Source of the DNA: Syntrophus sp. (in: bacteria)
GTDB lineage: Bacteria; Desulfobacterota; Syntrophia; Syntrophales; UBA5619
NCBI GenBank assembly: GCA_013824905.1
Contig: PNOO01000178.1
Location: 1 to 5,276 of the forward strand
DNA: 5,276 nt
Reading direction: 5' to 3'
Below are positions 1 to 5,276 of this stretch, piece after piece. Numbering within the stretch: the first letter of the stretch is position 1; each line of letters begins with the position of its first letter. A program made the position numbers and the translations under genes. Below the pieces are notes generated by a model. The model worked only from the letters and a program-made list of their open reading frames with translations. It was not told the origin of the DNA and did not search any database.

Positions 1-1347
1 GAGGTCCATGTCCTGGTTGTGCTCTCTTTGGCGTTTGAGGTAGGTCCCCCAGTCGTAGCTGACGATCCGGGCGTTGATGCCGACCTTGCCCAAATCGCCG
101 ATCATCGCGACGCCGACCTTCAGCCCCTCCGGGTTGTAGGGCCTGGCCACCGGCATGGACCAGAGGGTGATCTCCGGGAGCCCCTTCCCGTCGGGATAAC
201 CCGCCTCGGCCAAGAGCTTCTTGGCCACAGCAACGTCATAAGCATAACCGGGGACATCCTTGTTGTAGCCCCACATCGTGGGCGGGATGCCGTTTTTGGC
301 CACCTCCCCCATCCCCTGGTAGATCTTGTCGACGATCGCCTTGCGGTTGATCGCATGGGCCACAGCCTCGCGGAGCTTTACATTCTTCCATAACTCCTTC
401 TTGTGGTTAAACCCCAGATAGCCAATGTTCATCCCCGACTGGCTGATGACCTGCAGCTTGGGGTCTTTCCTGGCCATCTCGATATCGGCGGGGTTGGGGA
501 AATCGATCATGTGAACGTTGCCCGCCTTGAGCTCCAGGAAGCGGACCGAGTTTTCCGGGACGACCCTGAAGATCAGCTTATCCAGATAGGGCCCTTTGGC
601 CTTGTCCCAGTAGTCCTTGTTGGCCTCCAGAATGATCCGGTCGTCCTTGACCCACTTGACCAGTTTGAACGGTCCTGTGCCGACCGGATTGCGGATAAAG
701 CCCTTCGGATCCTTCATAAAGGCGGTCGGGCTGATGATGTCCGCGAAGTCCATCCCCATGTTGGCGATGAAAGGGGCCTGGATCTTCTTCAGCTTGAAGA
801 CGACGGTGGTGTCATCCGCCGCCTCGATGGAGTCGACCGTATCGTCCATCCCCATCGACACCCAGTATTCCGGCGGGCGTTCCTGCTTGGGGATGTCCCA
901 CCCCTTGCCGGAGAATTTGACGTTGCGGTTCTTCATCATCCGGCCGATGGAAAAGACGACGGCATCGGCGTTGAAGGCCGTCCCGTCGTGGAACTTCACC
1001 CCCTTGCGGAGCTTGAAGGTGTACATCAGGCCGTCGGGACTGATTTCCCAGGAGGTCGCCAGACCCGGTTCCAGGGCCGTGGACTCATCCTTGTAAAAAA
1101 CAAGCGCCTCGAGGATATTGTCACAGATCATGAAGGAGTTCCCGTCCGTTTCGTAGGCCGGGTCGAGGCCGACGCTGTCCCCCCCCCGCCCGAAGACGAG
1201 CGTGCCGCCTTTCTTCGGCGTCATCGCGGACGCTTCCGATTTTTTCGCCGCAGAGGGGGTCACATCCCCCTTCTTCGCCGCCGCAAACACAATGCCCGCA
1301 CCCAGCATCACAAAGATGCATACCAAAATGACCACCTTTTTCATCAT
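1..1347 (-). CDS. DppA/OppA-like ABC transporter substrate-binding protein (SBP family 5), C-terminus beyond window
   Basis: Periplasmic solute-binding component of a peptide-type ABC importer. The leftward frame is open for 449 codons from ATG at 1347 to the window edge; family members are usually about 500-550 residues, so the last part is missing. Residues 1-22 form a signal peptide (MMKK, hydrophobic core, VFA before AAKK) with no lipobox cysteine, so a soluble periplasmic protein is expected. A Lys/Ala-rich linker (23-46) precedes the mature fold, which starts at GGTLVFGRGGDS (47-58). Family signatures are SPDGLMYTFKLRKGVKFHDG (103-122), PVGTGPFKLVKW (221-232), IPPTMWGYN (354-362) and ARPYNPEGLK (401-410) followed by a YDWGTYLKR segment. 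The last three strongly recall E. coli DppA. AAGGGGG at 1354-1360 is a Shine-Dalgarno site 6 nt before the ATG. The start lies 56 nt downstream of the M20 peptidase stop, consistent with an operon. Permease and ATPase genes are not visible. The ligand cannot be read from sequence: dipeptides are likely, but this family also binds haem, nickel complexes and other small molecules. Confidence 0.93.
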   Translation of the reverse strand, partial: MMKKVVILVCIFVMLGAGIVFAAAKKGDVTPSAAKKSEASAMTPKKGGTLVFGRGGDSVGLDPAYETDGNSFMICDNILEALVFYKDESTALEPGLATSWEISPDGLMYTFKLRKGVKFHDGTAFNADAVVFSIGRMMKNRNVKFSGKGWDIPKQERPPEYWVSMGMDDTVDSIEAADDTTVVFKLKKIQAPFIANMGMDFADIISPTAFMKDPKGFIRNPVGTGPFKLVKWVKDDRIILEANKDYWDKAKGPYLDKLIFRVVPENSVRFLELKAGNVHMIDFPNPADIEMARKDPKLQVISQSGMNIGYLGFNHKKELWKNVKLREAVAHAINRKAIVDKIYQGMGEVAKNGIPPTMWGYNKDVPGYAYDVAVAKKLLAEAGYPDGKGLPEITLWSMPVARPYNPEGLKVGVAMIGDLGKVGINARIVSYDWGTYLKRQREHNQDMDL

Positions 1348-1403
1348 TTTATACCCCCTTTCTTTCTCCGGTTAAATCCTTCTATTTCCCTGAATCGACA
1401 TGA

Positions 1404-2582
1404 CTAAAAAAGACTCCCCGCCTCGTATTGTCGCCAGGCTGAGAGAAGGGATAAAGCCAACAGGGCGCTCCGCGTGTGGAGGCTCTCTCGGACAAGATAT
1501 TCCCGGTCGCTGTGGTCGTGTTTTCCCACCGGACCGAGACCGTCCACCACCGGCGTTCCCGCCTCCGCGATGGTGTTTGCATCCGAGGCCCCGGCGCGGA
1601 ACTGCTCCACAACGGGGATGCCCAGTCGACTTGCCTCTCCGGCGATGACGTTGAACAGGGCCTTGTTTCGTTCTGTCGCCTCCATGATGGGAACATGTTC
1701 CACAACATCGGCCCTCAGGTCCATCCCCTCCACTTGCCGCCACTTCAGGAGATCGTTTAGACAGGAGCGGAAGAATGCGAATCCTTCGGTGGTTGGGGAG
1801 CGGACATCGACCGCCGCCCAGGCCTCTTCGGGAACACTGTTCGGGACGATGCCGCCGGCGGTCTGACCGATGTTGACCGAGACCCCCGGGAATCGGCCGT
1901 TCAACCCCTCCAGCTCGATAATGACGTGAGCCAGGTCCAGAATGGCGCTTTTCTTCCCCTCCACCACCTGGGCGGCATGACCCGCCCGGCCGCGGGCGGA
2001 GAGCTTTAGTACCAGATGTCCCTTCCGCCCGGTCACGATCTGTCCCTTCATTCCCCCAGCTTCGAGGACAAAGGCCATTGCGCTGCGCTTCGCCTCGGTC
2101 ACGAAGAGCGGGCGGGAAATTGGCGAGCCTACCTCCTCTTCGGAATTGAAGATCCAGGTGATGGGAAGATTCTCCAAGAGGCGCAGTGTCGCAAGGGCCT
2201 TGAGGGCGAAGATGCCGACAACGAGCCCTCCCTTCATATCGATGACCCCCGGACCATAGAAATAACTCTCATCCTCCCGCCATCCGCAGAAAGCGGTATC
2301 CGCGGGAAAAATCGTATCCATATGTCCAGCAAGAAGGATCCTCCGTCTGTCTTCATTGGACGGTACGGAGACGACCAGCAGGTCACCGTAAGTCTCCTGC
2401 GGGAGAATCCGCCGGTCCAGGGACAGAGGTTCAAAAAGATCGTAGATCTCCCGGCAGACCCGATCAACGCCGGCCTTGTTGCGCGTCCCGCTCTGGATCA
2501 GTACCAGGCGCTTGAGGACGTTGCCCATCATCTCTTCCTGATCTTTCAGGTGGGCGGTAAGGTTTTTCTGCAAAGGGTCCAT
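1404..2582 (-). CDS. M20-family metallopeptidase, glutamate carboxypeptidase (CPG2)-like
   Basis: Predicted di-zinc amino-acyl hydrolase of 392 residues. Metal and catalytic motifs are in family order: GHMDT (H87 ligand, D89), GPGVIDMKGG (D115 bridging ligand), NSEEEVGS (E149 general base, E150 ligand), LEAGG (E174 ligand) and GKHDHSDREY (H357 ligand). The inserted dimerisation domain lies around residues 180-290 and includes the GRAGHA histidine H202. ASDANTIAEAGTPVVDGLG (about 332-350) resembles the C-terminal part of Pseudomonas carboxypeptidase G2. All key residues look intact. No signal peptide is visible, so it is probably cytosolic, unlike CPG2 itself. Start choice: an in-frame ATG at 2621 would add an Arg-rich 13-residue tail. 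The ATG at 2582 has GAGG 4 nt upstream and gives the N-terminal helix (LTAHLKDQEEMMGNVLKRLV) expected in the family. An ATG at 2531 behind AGGA would remove that helix. It ends in TAG, 56 nt before the binding-protein gene. The substrate could be a C-terminal Glu/Asp conjugate, an N-acyl amino acid or a small peptide. Confidence 0.93.
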   Translation of the reverse strand: MDPLQKNLTAHLKDQEEMMGNVLKRLVLIQSGTRNKAGVDRVCREIYDLFEPLSLDRRILPQETYGDLLVVSVPSNEDRRRILLAGHMDTIFPADTAFCGWREDESYFYGPGVIDMKGGLVVGIFALKALATLRLLENLPITWIFNSEEEVGSPISRPLFVTEAKRSAMAFVLEAGGMKGQIVTGRKGHLVLKLSARGRAGHAAQVVEGKKSAILDLAHVIIELEGLNGRFPGVSVNIGQTAGGIVPNSVPEEAWAAVDVRSPTTEGFAFFRSCLNDLLKWRQVEGMDLRADVVEHVPIMEATERNKALFNVIAGEASRLGIPVVEQFRAGASDANTIAEAGTPVVDGLGPVGKHDHSDREYLVRESLHTRSALLALSLLSAWRQYEAGSLF

Positions 2583-2698
2583 GGAACCTCGGTCACGAGC
2601 CACTTGACGGCGAAACCGCATCGATCCCCGCCGGAGTGCGCCCTTGCGAGGGTGGGGGCGGGAATGTCAATGGAGGAGAAAGACACAGGTCATCCCGG

Positions 2699-2731
2699 CC
2701 CTATAAATCAGCGTTTGATCGGGTTATAGGG
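2699..2731. promoter_or_regulatory. inverted repeat over the predicted transcription start, possible operator
   Basis: CCCTATAA (2699-2706) and TTATAGGG (2724-2731) form a perfect 8-bp inverted repeat with a 17-bp spacer. The right arm covers the predicted start point of the leftward promoter at 2733-2761, where a dimeric repressor could block transcription. In RNA the arms could also pair across a 17-nt loop. An 8-bp repeat at this spacing range is expected about twice by chance in a window this size, so position is the main argument. Confidence 0.3.
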
Positions 2732-2732
2732 A

Positions 2733-2761
2733 AGTGTAAGAGGAAGGCAACAGCGTGTCAA
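2733..2761 (-). promoter_or_regulatory. sigma70-type promoter for the peptidase/binding-protein unit
   Basis: On the minus strand a perfect -35 hexamer TTGACA (2756-2761) is separated by exactly 17 bp from TACACT (2733-2738), which matches 4 of 6 bases of the -10 consensus. Transcription would start near 2726, giving a leader of about 140 nt before the chosen ATG at 2582. The promoter starts 18 bp past the M50 stop codon, so the peptidase gene need not depend on read-through from M50. Confidence 0.6.
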
Positions 2762-2779
2762 GCTTTTCTTTTTTTATGC

Positions 2780-3403
2780 TCAGGCAAGCAGAAGGCCGAT
2801 CAGGGCAAGGATGACCCGTCTGAAGAAATGGATGACCGGATCCAGCGCCCCGAGATAAAGAAGGCCGATAATGATAAAGAATCCGAATGGTTCAAGGCGG
2901 GAAAGGGCGTATTGGAGCCTCTCCGGCATGAATCCCATGAGGATCTTGGAGCCGTCCAGGGGCGGGATGGGAATCAGGTTGAACGAGGCCAGTATGATGT
3001 TGATTTGCGCCAGATAATAGAGAAGCTGGCCGATCGATCCCGACGACGACGGTGCAAGGAGACGAAGGAACAGGACGGCCAGAAAAGCAAAAATCATATT
3101 GGCGACGATGCCGGCGGAAGAAACCAGAATCAGCCCCAAACGCGTATTGTGGAAATGGTTGAAGTTCACGGGCACAGGTTTGGCCCAACCGAAACCGAAG
3201 ATGAAGAGCATGGCTGTCCCGACGGGATCGAGGTGTTTGAGGGGATTGAGGGTCAGGCGGCCCGCATATTTTGCCGTCGGATCCCCCATCCGGTAAGCCA
3301 CCCAACCGTGGGCCAGTTCATGGATGATGATGGAATAGAGCAGCGGTATCGCCAGCAAAACGAACGTCAACGGGTCATCAAGAAGAAGTTTGAGCAAGCC
3401 CAT
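2780..3403 (-). CDS. M50B site-2 protease family membrane metallopeptidase, YwhC-like
   Basis: Predicted polytopic inner-membrane zinc protease of 207 residues, close to the 200-220 usual for the YwhC-type subgroup. HELAH at 28-32 supplies two zinc histidines and the catalytic glutamate and lies in the first hydrophobic segment (about 12-35). The third ligand is D150 in NLIPIPPLDGSK (142-153), the family's second signature. Other hydrophobic segments are near 60-72, 88-116, 126-147 and 173-187, with a short one at the C-terminus. There is no PDZ domain, unlike RseP, so RseP-type envelope-stress signalling is not implied. The start at 3403 is fixed by GGGAGGT (3410-3416) 6 nt upstream; the frame stays open to an ATG at 3490, but that stretch lacks a comparable ribosome site and looks non-coding. 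The gene ends in TGA. Intramembrane cleavage of some protein is inferred from the family; members of this subgroup have mostly unknown substrates. It diverges from the ThyX-like gene. Confidence 0.93.
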   Translation of the reverse strand: MGLLKLLLDDPLTFVLLAIPLLYSIIIHELAHGWVAYRMGDPTAKYAGRLTLNPLKHLDPVGTAMLFIFGFGWAKPVPVNFNHFHNTRLGLILVSSAGIVANMIFAFLAVLFLRLLAPSSSGSIGQLLYYLAQINIILASFNLIPIPPLDGSKILMGFMPERLQYALSRLEPFGFFIIIGLLYLGALDPVIHFFRRVILALIGLLLA

Positions 3404-3409
3404 CTTATT

Positions 3410-3416
3410 ACCTCCC
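3410..3416 (-). promoter_or_regulatory. strong Shine-Dalgarno site that sets the M50 start
   Basis: Minus-strand GGGAGGT ends 6 nt before the ATG at 3403. It is the best ribosome-binding match seen near any start in this window, and it rules in favour of the 207-residue protein over the 236-residue open frame from 3490. Confidence 0.75.
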
Positions 3417-3475
3417 ATATCATCTGATTTTTTAACGGTGGGAAACAAAATCCCCCGGAATTCCATCCGGCTCAG

Positions 3476-3484
3476 ATTATCACA
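3476..3484 (-). promoter_or_regulatory. possible extended -10 promoter for the M50 gene
   Basis: Minus-strand TGTGATAAT is an extended -10 element (TGn plus GATAAT, 5 of 6 matches to the consensus). It would start transcription near 3469 and give a leader of about 65 nt. No good -35 hexamer sits at the usual distance, which is tolerated for extended -10 promoters but lowers certainty. Confidence 0.3.
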
Positions 3485-3531
3485 AAACAATGCAGATGAA
3501 ACGGATCAATTTTACGGCCTTCAGAATTCCA

Positions 3532-3561
3532 TTGACTCCGGGTTGGCTTTTCGGCCATATT
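3532..3561 (+). promoter_or_regulatory. possible sigma70-type promoter for the ThyX-like gene
   Basis: TTGACT (3532-3537, 5 of 6 matches to the -35 consensus) is followed after 18 bp by CATATT (3556-3561, 4 of 6 matches to the -10). Transcription would begin near 3568, about 108 nt before the chosen start codon. If correct, translation cannot begin at the upstream in-frame ATG at 3490. Confidence 0.4.
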
Positions 3562-3660
3562 GAGACCAGCAAAACCGCGAGGAAAAACTTCTCGACGTTG
3601 GGGAAGTTCCTTACATGGGGTTCGCCGGACAGACGGTGTTTTTCAAGAAAAATCAGGCCT

Positions 3661-3665
3661 GAGGG
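3661..3665 (+). promoter_or_regulatory. ribosome-binding site favouring the ThyX-like start at 3676
   Basis: GAGGG lies 10 nt before ATG 3676 and only 1 nt before the other nearby in-frame ATG at 3667, too close for that one to be used. The spacing is a little long but acceptable, and the resulting MEVLLAGHNVDYD start reads as the beginning of a folded domain. Confidence 0.5.
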
Positions 3666-3675
3666 AATGCAGACG

Positions 3676-5202
3676 ATGGAAGTCCTTCTTGCGGGACATA
3701 ACGTGGATTACGACATCATCCGGGAGATCGCCGCGGAGCATCCCGAACGACAGGACCTGACTCCGGAAACCGTCGCGGCCGCCTACGCCCGGATCAGTCG
3801 GAATCCGCGGCCCGTGAACGAACTCAGGACTCTCGCGCGGGGCGAGGTGGAAAAGGCGCGCGCCTCCAACCGGAACATCGTCTTCGAGATGGGCCATAGT
3901 TCCATCGCCGAGCACGCCGTTTTCAATCTCGATATCCTGAAGGTCTCGCGCCTCCTCGTCGAAGAGATTGAAAAATTCCGACTCGCTTCCTATACCGAAA
4001 AATCCCAGCGTTACGTCCTGTTCAAGGACGATTTCGTCATTCCCGCCGAGGTCCGCAAGGCCGGTCTGGAAGAGACCTTCACCGCAACCGTCCGCGCGCA
4101 GAACCGCTGCTACCACGAGCTTTACGAAAGACTCCGCCCCTATGTCTTCGCCCAAAATCCCGAGCTCGCCGCCGATCCGGCAAACACATTGCTCCTCGAA
4201 GGCTGGGCGAAGGAGGACGCCCGCTACATCATCCCGCTCGCCACGGAGACCCAGCTCGGAATGACCGTAAACGCCCGGAACCTCGAATTGATGATCCGGC
4301 GCCTTGCCGCCTGTCCCATGAGCGAGGCTCAAGAGTACAGCCGCCGGCTCTATGACGCCACGCAACGTGTCGCCCCGTCGCTCGTCCGCTATACGGAACC
4401 TACGGCCTACGACCTGGAAACAAAAAAAGGGCTTCGGGCGCAGGCGGCCCGGATCATCGCAAAAATACAGGCAAATTCCCCCAGAGATACGCTAAAGACT
4501 GATACGGGCATGACAGACGGGGAGGCCGCCGGACAGGGTAAAACGGATCGCTTCGTCCGGTTGATCGATGCGACGCAGGACGCCGATGAAAAGGTCGCCG
4601 CGGCGCTCCTCCACAGCGGCTCGCACCTCCCGCTCGCCCATTGCCGGGAGATTGCCGCGCGGATGGACAGAGCAGGAAAAGAGGCCCTGATCAAAACGGC
4701 GCTCCGGCGGATGAAGGCTTACGACGCCGCCCCGCGGGAGTTCGAGCAGGTCGGTCTCCTCTTCGAGCTCACGATCAGCGCCACCTGTTTCGCCCAGGCA
4801 AAAAGGCACCGGATGGCCTCCATCACCGTCCAGGACTACGATCCTGCGCTCGGCGTCACGATCCCTCCCGCTGTCGTCGCGATCGGCATGGAGAAACCCT
4901 TCCAGGAGATCTGCACCCGGACGGAAGAAACCTGGGATCAGATCCGCAGGGCCGCGCCGGAGGCCGCGGCGTATATCCTGACAAACGCCCACCGGCGGCG
5001 GGTGGCGATGAGAGTCAGCGCACGGGAGCTCTACCATCTCGCCCGCGTCCGGGCGGATCGCCACGCCCAGTGGGACATCCGGGAAACGGCAGCAGAGATG
5101 GTCGCCGAAGGACGAAAGGTCATGCCCCTTACGCTCCTGCTTGCCGCGGGGAAGGACGGTTTCGACGACCTCTATGCCCGGATCTTCGCCGGGGAAGGCT
5201 GA
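3676..5202 (+). CDS. Two-domain ThyX-like protein (flavin-dependent thymidylate synthase family)
   Basis: A 508-residue protein related to ThyX, which makes dTMP from dUMP using methylene-tetrahydrofolate, FAD and NADPH. Classical ThyX is about 220-250 residues; this one is twice that and appears to hold two copies. Domain 1 (about 1-245) has GHSSIAEH (73-80), VSR (90-92), SYTEKSQRY (105-113), EDARYIIP (180-187), NAR (199-201) and AQ (218-219), but where ThyX has RHR it reads KFR (100-102). Domain 2 (about 291-508) has EFEQ (355-358) in place of the usual S..EH, then Q374 and RHRMAS (377-382), AYILTN (432-437) and RADRHAQWDI (459-468). It lacks SQRY and has Ala at the EDAR arginine position and Ser at the NAR asparagine. 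A Lys/Ala/Gln-rich segment (about 246-290) links them. The start at 3676 follows GAGGG; the in-frame ATG at 3490 would add 62 unconvincing residues. Ends in TGA. Synthase activity is inferred from the family; given the split motifs, altered or lost activity is possible. The symbol thyX is withheld for that reason. Confidence 0.9.
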   Translation: MEVLLAGHNVDYDIIREIAAEHPERQDLTPETVAAAYARISRNPRPVNELRTLARGEVEKARASNRNIVFEMGHSSIAEHAVFNLDILKVSRLLVEEIEKFRLASYTEKSQRYVLFKDDFVIPAEVRKAGLEETFTATVRAQNRCYHELYERLRPYVFAQNPELAADPANTLLLEGWAKEDARYIIPLATETQLGMTVNARNLELMIRRLAACPMSEAQEYSRRLYDATQRVAPSLVRYTEPTAYDLETKKGLRAQAARIIAKIQANSPRDTLKTDTGMTDGEAAGQGKTDRFVRLIDATQDADEKVAAALLHSGSHLPLAHCREIAARMDRAGKEALIKTALRRMKAYDAAPREFEQVGLLFELTISATCFAQAKRHRMASITVQDYDPALGVTIPPAVVAIGMEKPFQEICTRTEETWDQIRRAAPEAAAYILTNAHRRRVAMRVSARELYHLARVRADRHAQWDIRETAAEMVAEGRKVMPLTLLLAAGKDGFDDLYARIFAGEG

Positions 5203-5220
5203 CGGCTTCGTAAAAAGTCC
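5201..5220. repeat. possible end of a dispersed intergenic repeat
   Basis: The 20-mer GACGGCTTCGTAAAAAGTCC begins inside the stop codon of the ThyX-like gene. Its core (CGTAAAAAGTC, or GACTTTTTACG on the other strand) resembles, from memory, a repeat end common between genes in delta-proteobacterial genomes. Only one copy is present here and no matching inverted partner is visible before the window ends, so repeat status cannot be shown from this window. Confidence 0.25.
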
Positions 5221-5222
5221 AT

Positions 5223-5276
5223 ATGAACATGGAGACACAAAAGGGTCCAGACGGGAAACACTATCCCGCGGTGAGT
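5223..5276 (+). CDS. possible 5' end of a further rightward gene, unrecognised
   Basis: From ATG 5223 the frame is open for 18 codons to the window edge (MNMETQKGPDGKHYPAVS); a second ATG at 5229 would also serve. It begins 20 nt after the ThyX-like stop in the same direction, which suits a co-transcribed gene. No good Shine-Dalgarno site precedes it (only an A-rich AAAAAG), the peptide is not recognised, and an open stretch this short is expected by chance. A 5-bp inverted repeat CGGGA/TCCCG (5252-5268) lies inside it. Confidence 0.3.
   Translation, partial: MNMETQKGPDGKHYPAVS

Larger units (their letters stand above)
3404..3675. other. divergent intergenic region between M50 and ThyX-like genes
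   Basis: These 272 bp separate the two divergent starts and hold candidate promoters in both directions, plus two copies of the 9-mer GAATTCCAT (3458-3466 and 3524-3532). The rightward frame is open from ATG 3490 through this region, but its translation has no recognisable family resemblance and contains the likely promoter. No RNA gene, riboswitch or intrinsic terminator was recognised. Confidence 0.6.

Noticed and set aside
403..1407. Rightward open frame of 334 codons opposite the binding-protein gene
   Set aside because: It is antisense to a frame with clear family-5 binding-protein motifs, a signal peptide and a ribosome site. Its translation is rich in His, Arg and Asp with no recognisable domain, as expected for a GC-rich shadow frame.
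2641..2652. CCCT-TGCG-AGGG hairpin in the leader of the peptidase gene
   Set aside because: A 4-bp stem is too short to support a regulatory RNA structure, and no riboswitch-like pattern surrounds it.
2761..2780. T-rich stretch between the M50 stop and the leftward promoter, considered as a terminator
   Set aside because: The T-run is on the plus strand, so it is an A-run in the M50 transcript, and no GC-rich stem precedes it in either direction.
3404..3490. 29-residue N-terminal extension of the M50 protein from ATG 3490
   Set aside because: The GGGAGGT site directly before ATG 3403 and the usual family length support the shorter protein; the extension would also include the possible extended -10 element.
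3490..3675. N-terminal extension of the ThyX-like protein from ATG 3490 (62 residues)
   Set aside because: It has no convincing ribosome site and no ThyX-like sequence, and it covers the candidate promoter at 3532-3561. The start at 3676 has GAGGG upstream and begins with a domain-like sequence.
4492..5238. Leftward open frame of 248 codons opposite the ThyX-like gene
   Set aside because: Shadow of the ThyX-like coding sequence, with Pro/Arg/Gly-rich translation and no recognisable motif. The leftward frame at 3643-4365 is rejected for the same reason.
5252..5268. CGGGA-N7-TCCCG inverted repeat considered as the terminator of the ThyX-like gene
   Set aside because: The stem is only 5 bp and is followed by CGGTGAGT rather than a T-run; it may lie within the next coding region.

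Overview
The window is compact bacterial chromosome with moderately high GC (upper 50s per cent, judged by eye). Its gene types suggest a Gram-negative anaerobe, probably of the former Deltaproteobacteria (Desulfobacterota, possibly a Syntrophus-like lineage). The hints are an exported DppA-type peptide-binding protein, an unusually long two-domain flavin-dependent thymidylate synthase, and a YwhC-type site-2 protease homologue. This assignment is inference from gene style; no rRNA or other phylogenetic marker is present.

Layout: positions 1-3403 are read leftward and 3676-5202 rightward. The leftward half holds (i) a DppA/OppA-like substrate-binding protein whose C-terminus runs off the left edge (1-1347), (ii) an M20 / carboxypeptidase-G2-like metallopeptidase just upstream of it (1404-2582), and (iii) a small M50-family membrane metalloprotease (2780-3403). 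The gap between the peptidase and M50 genes carries a good leftward sigma70-type promoter (TTGACA, 17 bp, TACACT). An 8-bp inverted repeat sits over its predicted start point, so the peptidase and binding protein look like one transcription unit separate from M50. A 272-bp divergent intergenic region (3404-3675) separates M50 from the rightward gene. After that gene there is a short spacer with a repeat-like 20-mer, then perhaps the first 18 codons of another rightward gene.

Functional reading: the peptidase and binding-protein pair fits uptake of peptides or amino-acid conjugates followed by cytosolic cleavage. The thymidylate synthase gene is the most interesting item. Its 508-residue product appears to be two fused ThyX-like domains that have lost different parts of the ThyX signature. 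The N-terminal copy keeps GHSSIAEH, the S...SQRY segment, the EDAR arginine and NAR but lacks RHR. The C-terminal copy keeps Q..RHRMAS and RADRHAQWDI but lacks SQRY, the EDAR arginine and the NAR asparagine. The retained parts are reciprocal, so one composite active site shared between the halves is a plausible and testable idea. No tRNA, rRNA, CRISPR array, insertion sequence or convincing intrinsic terminator was seen.
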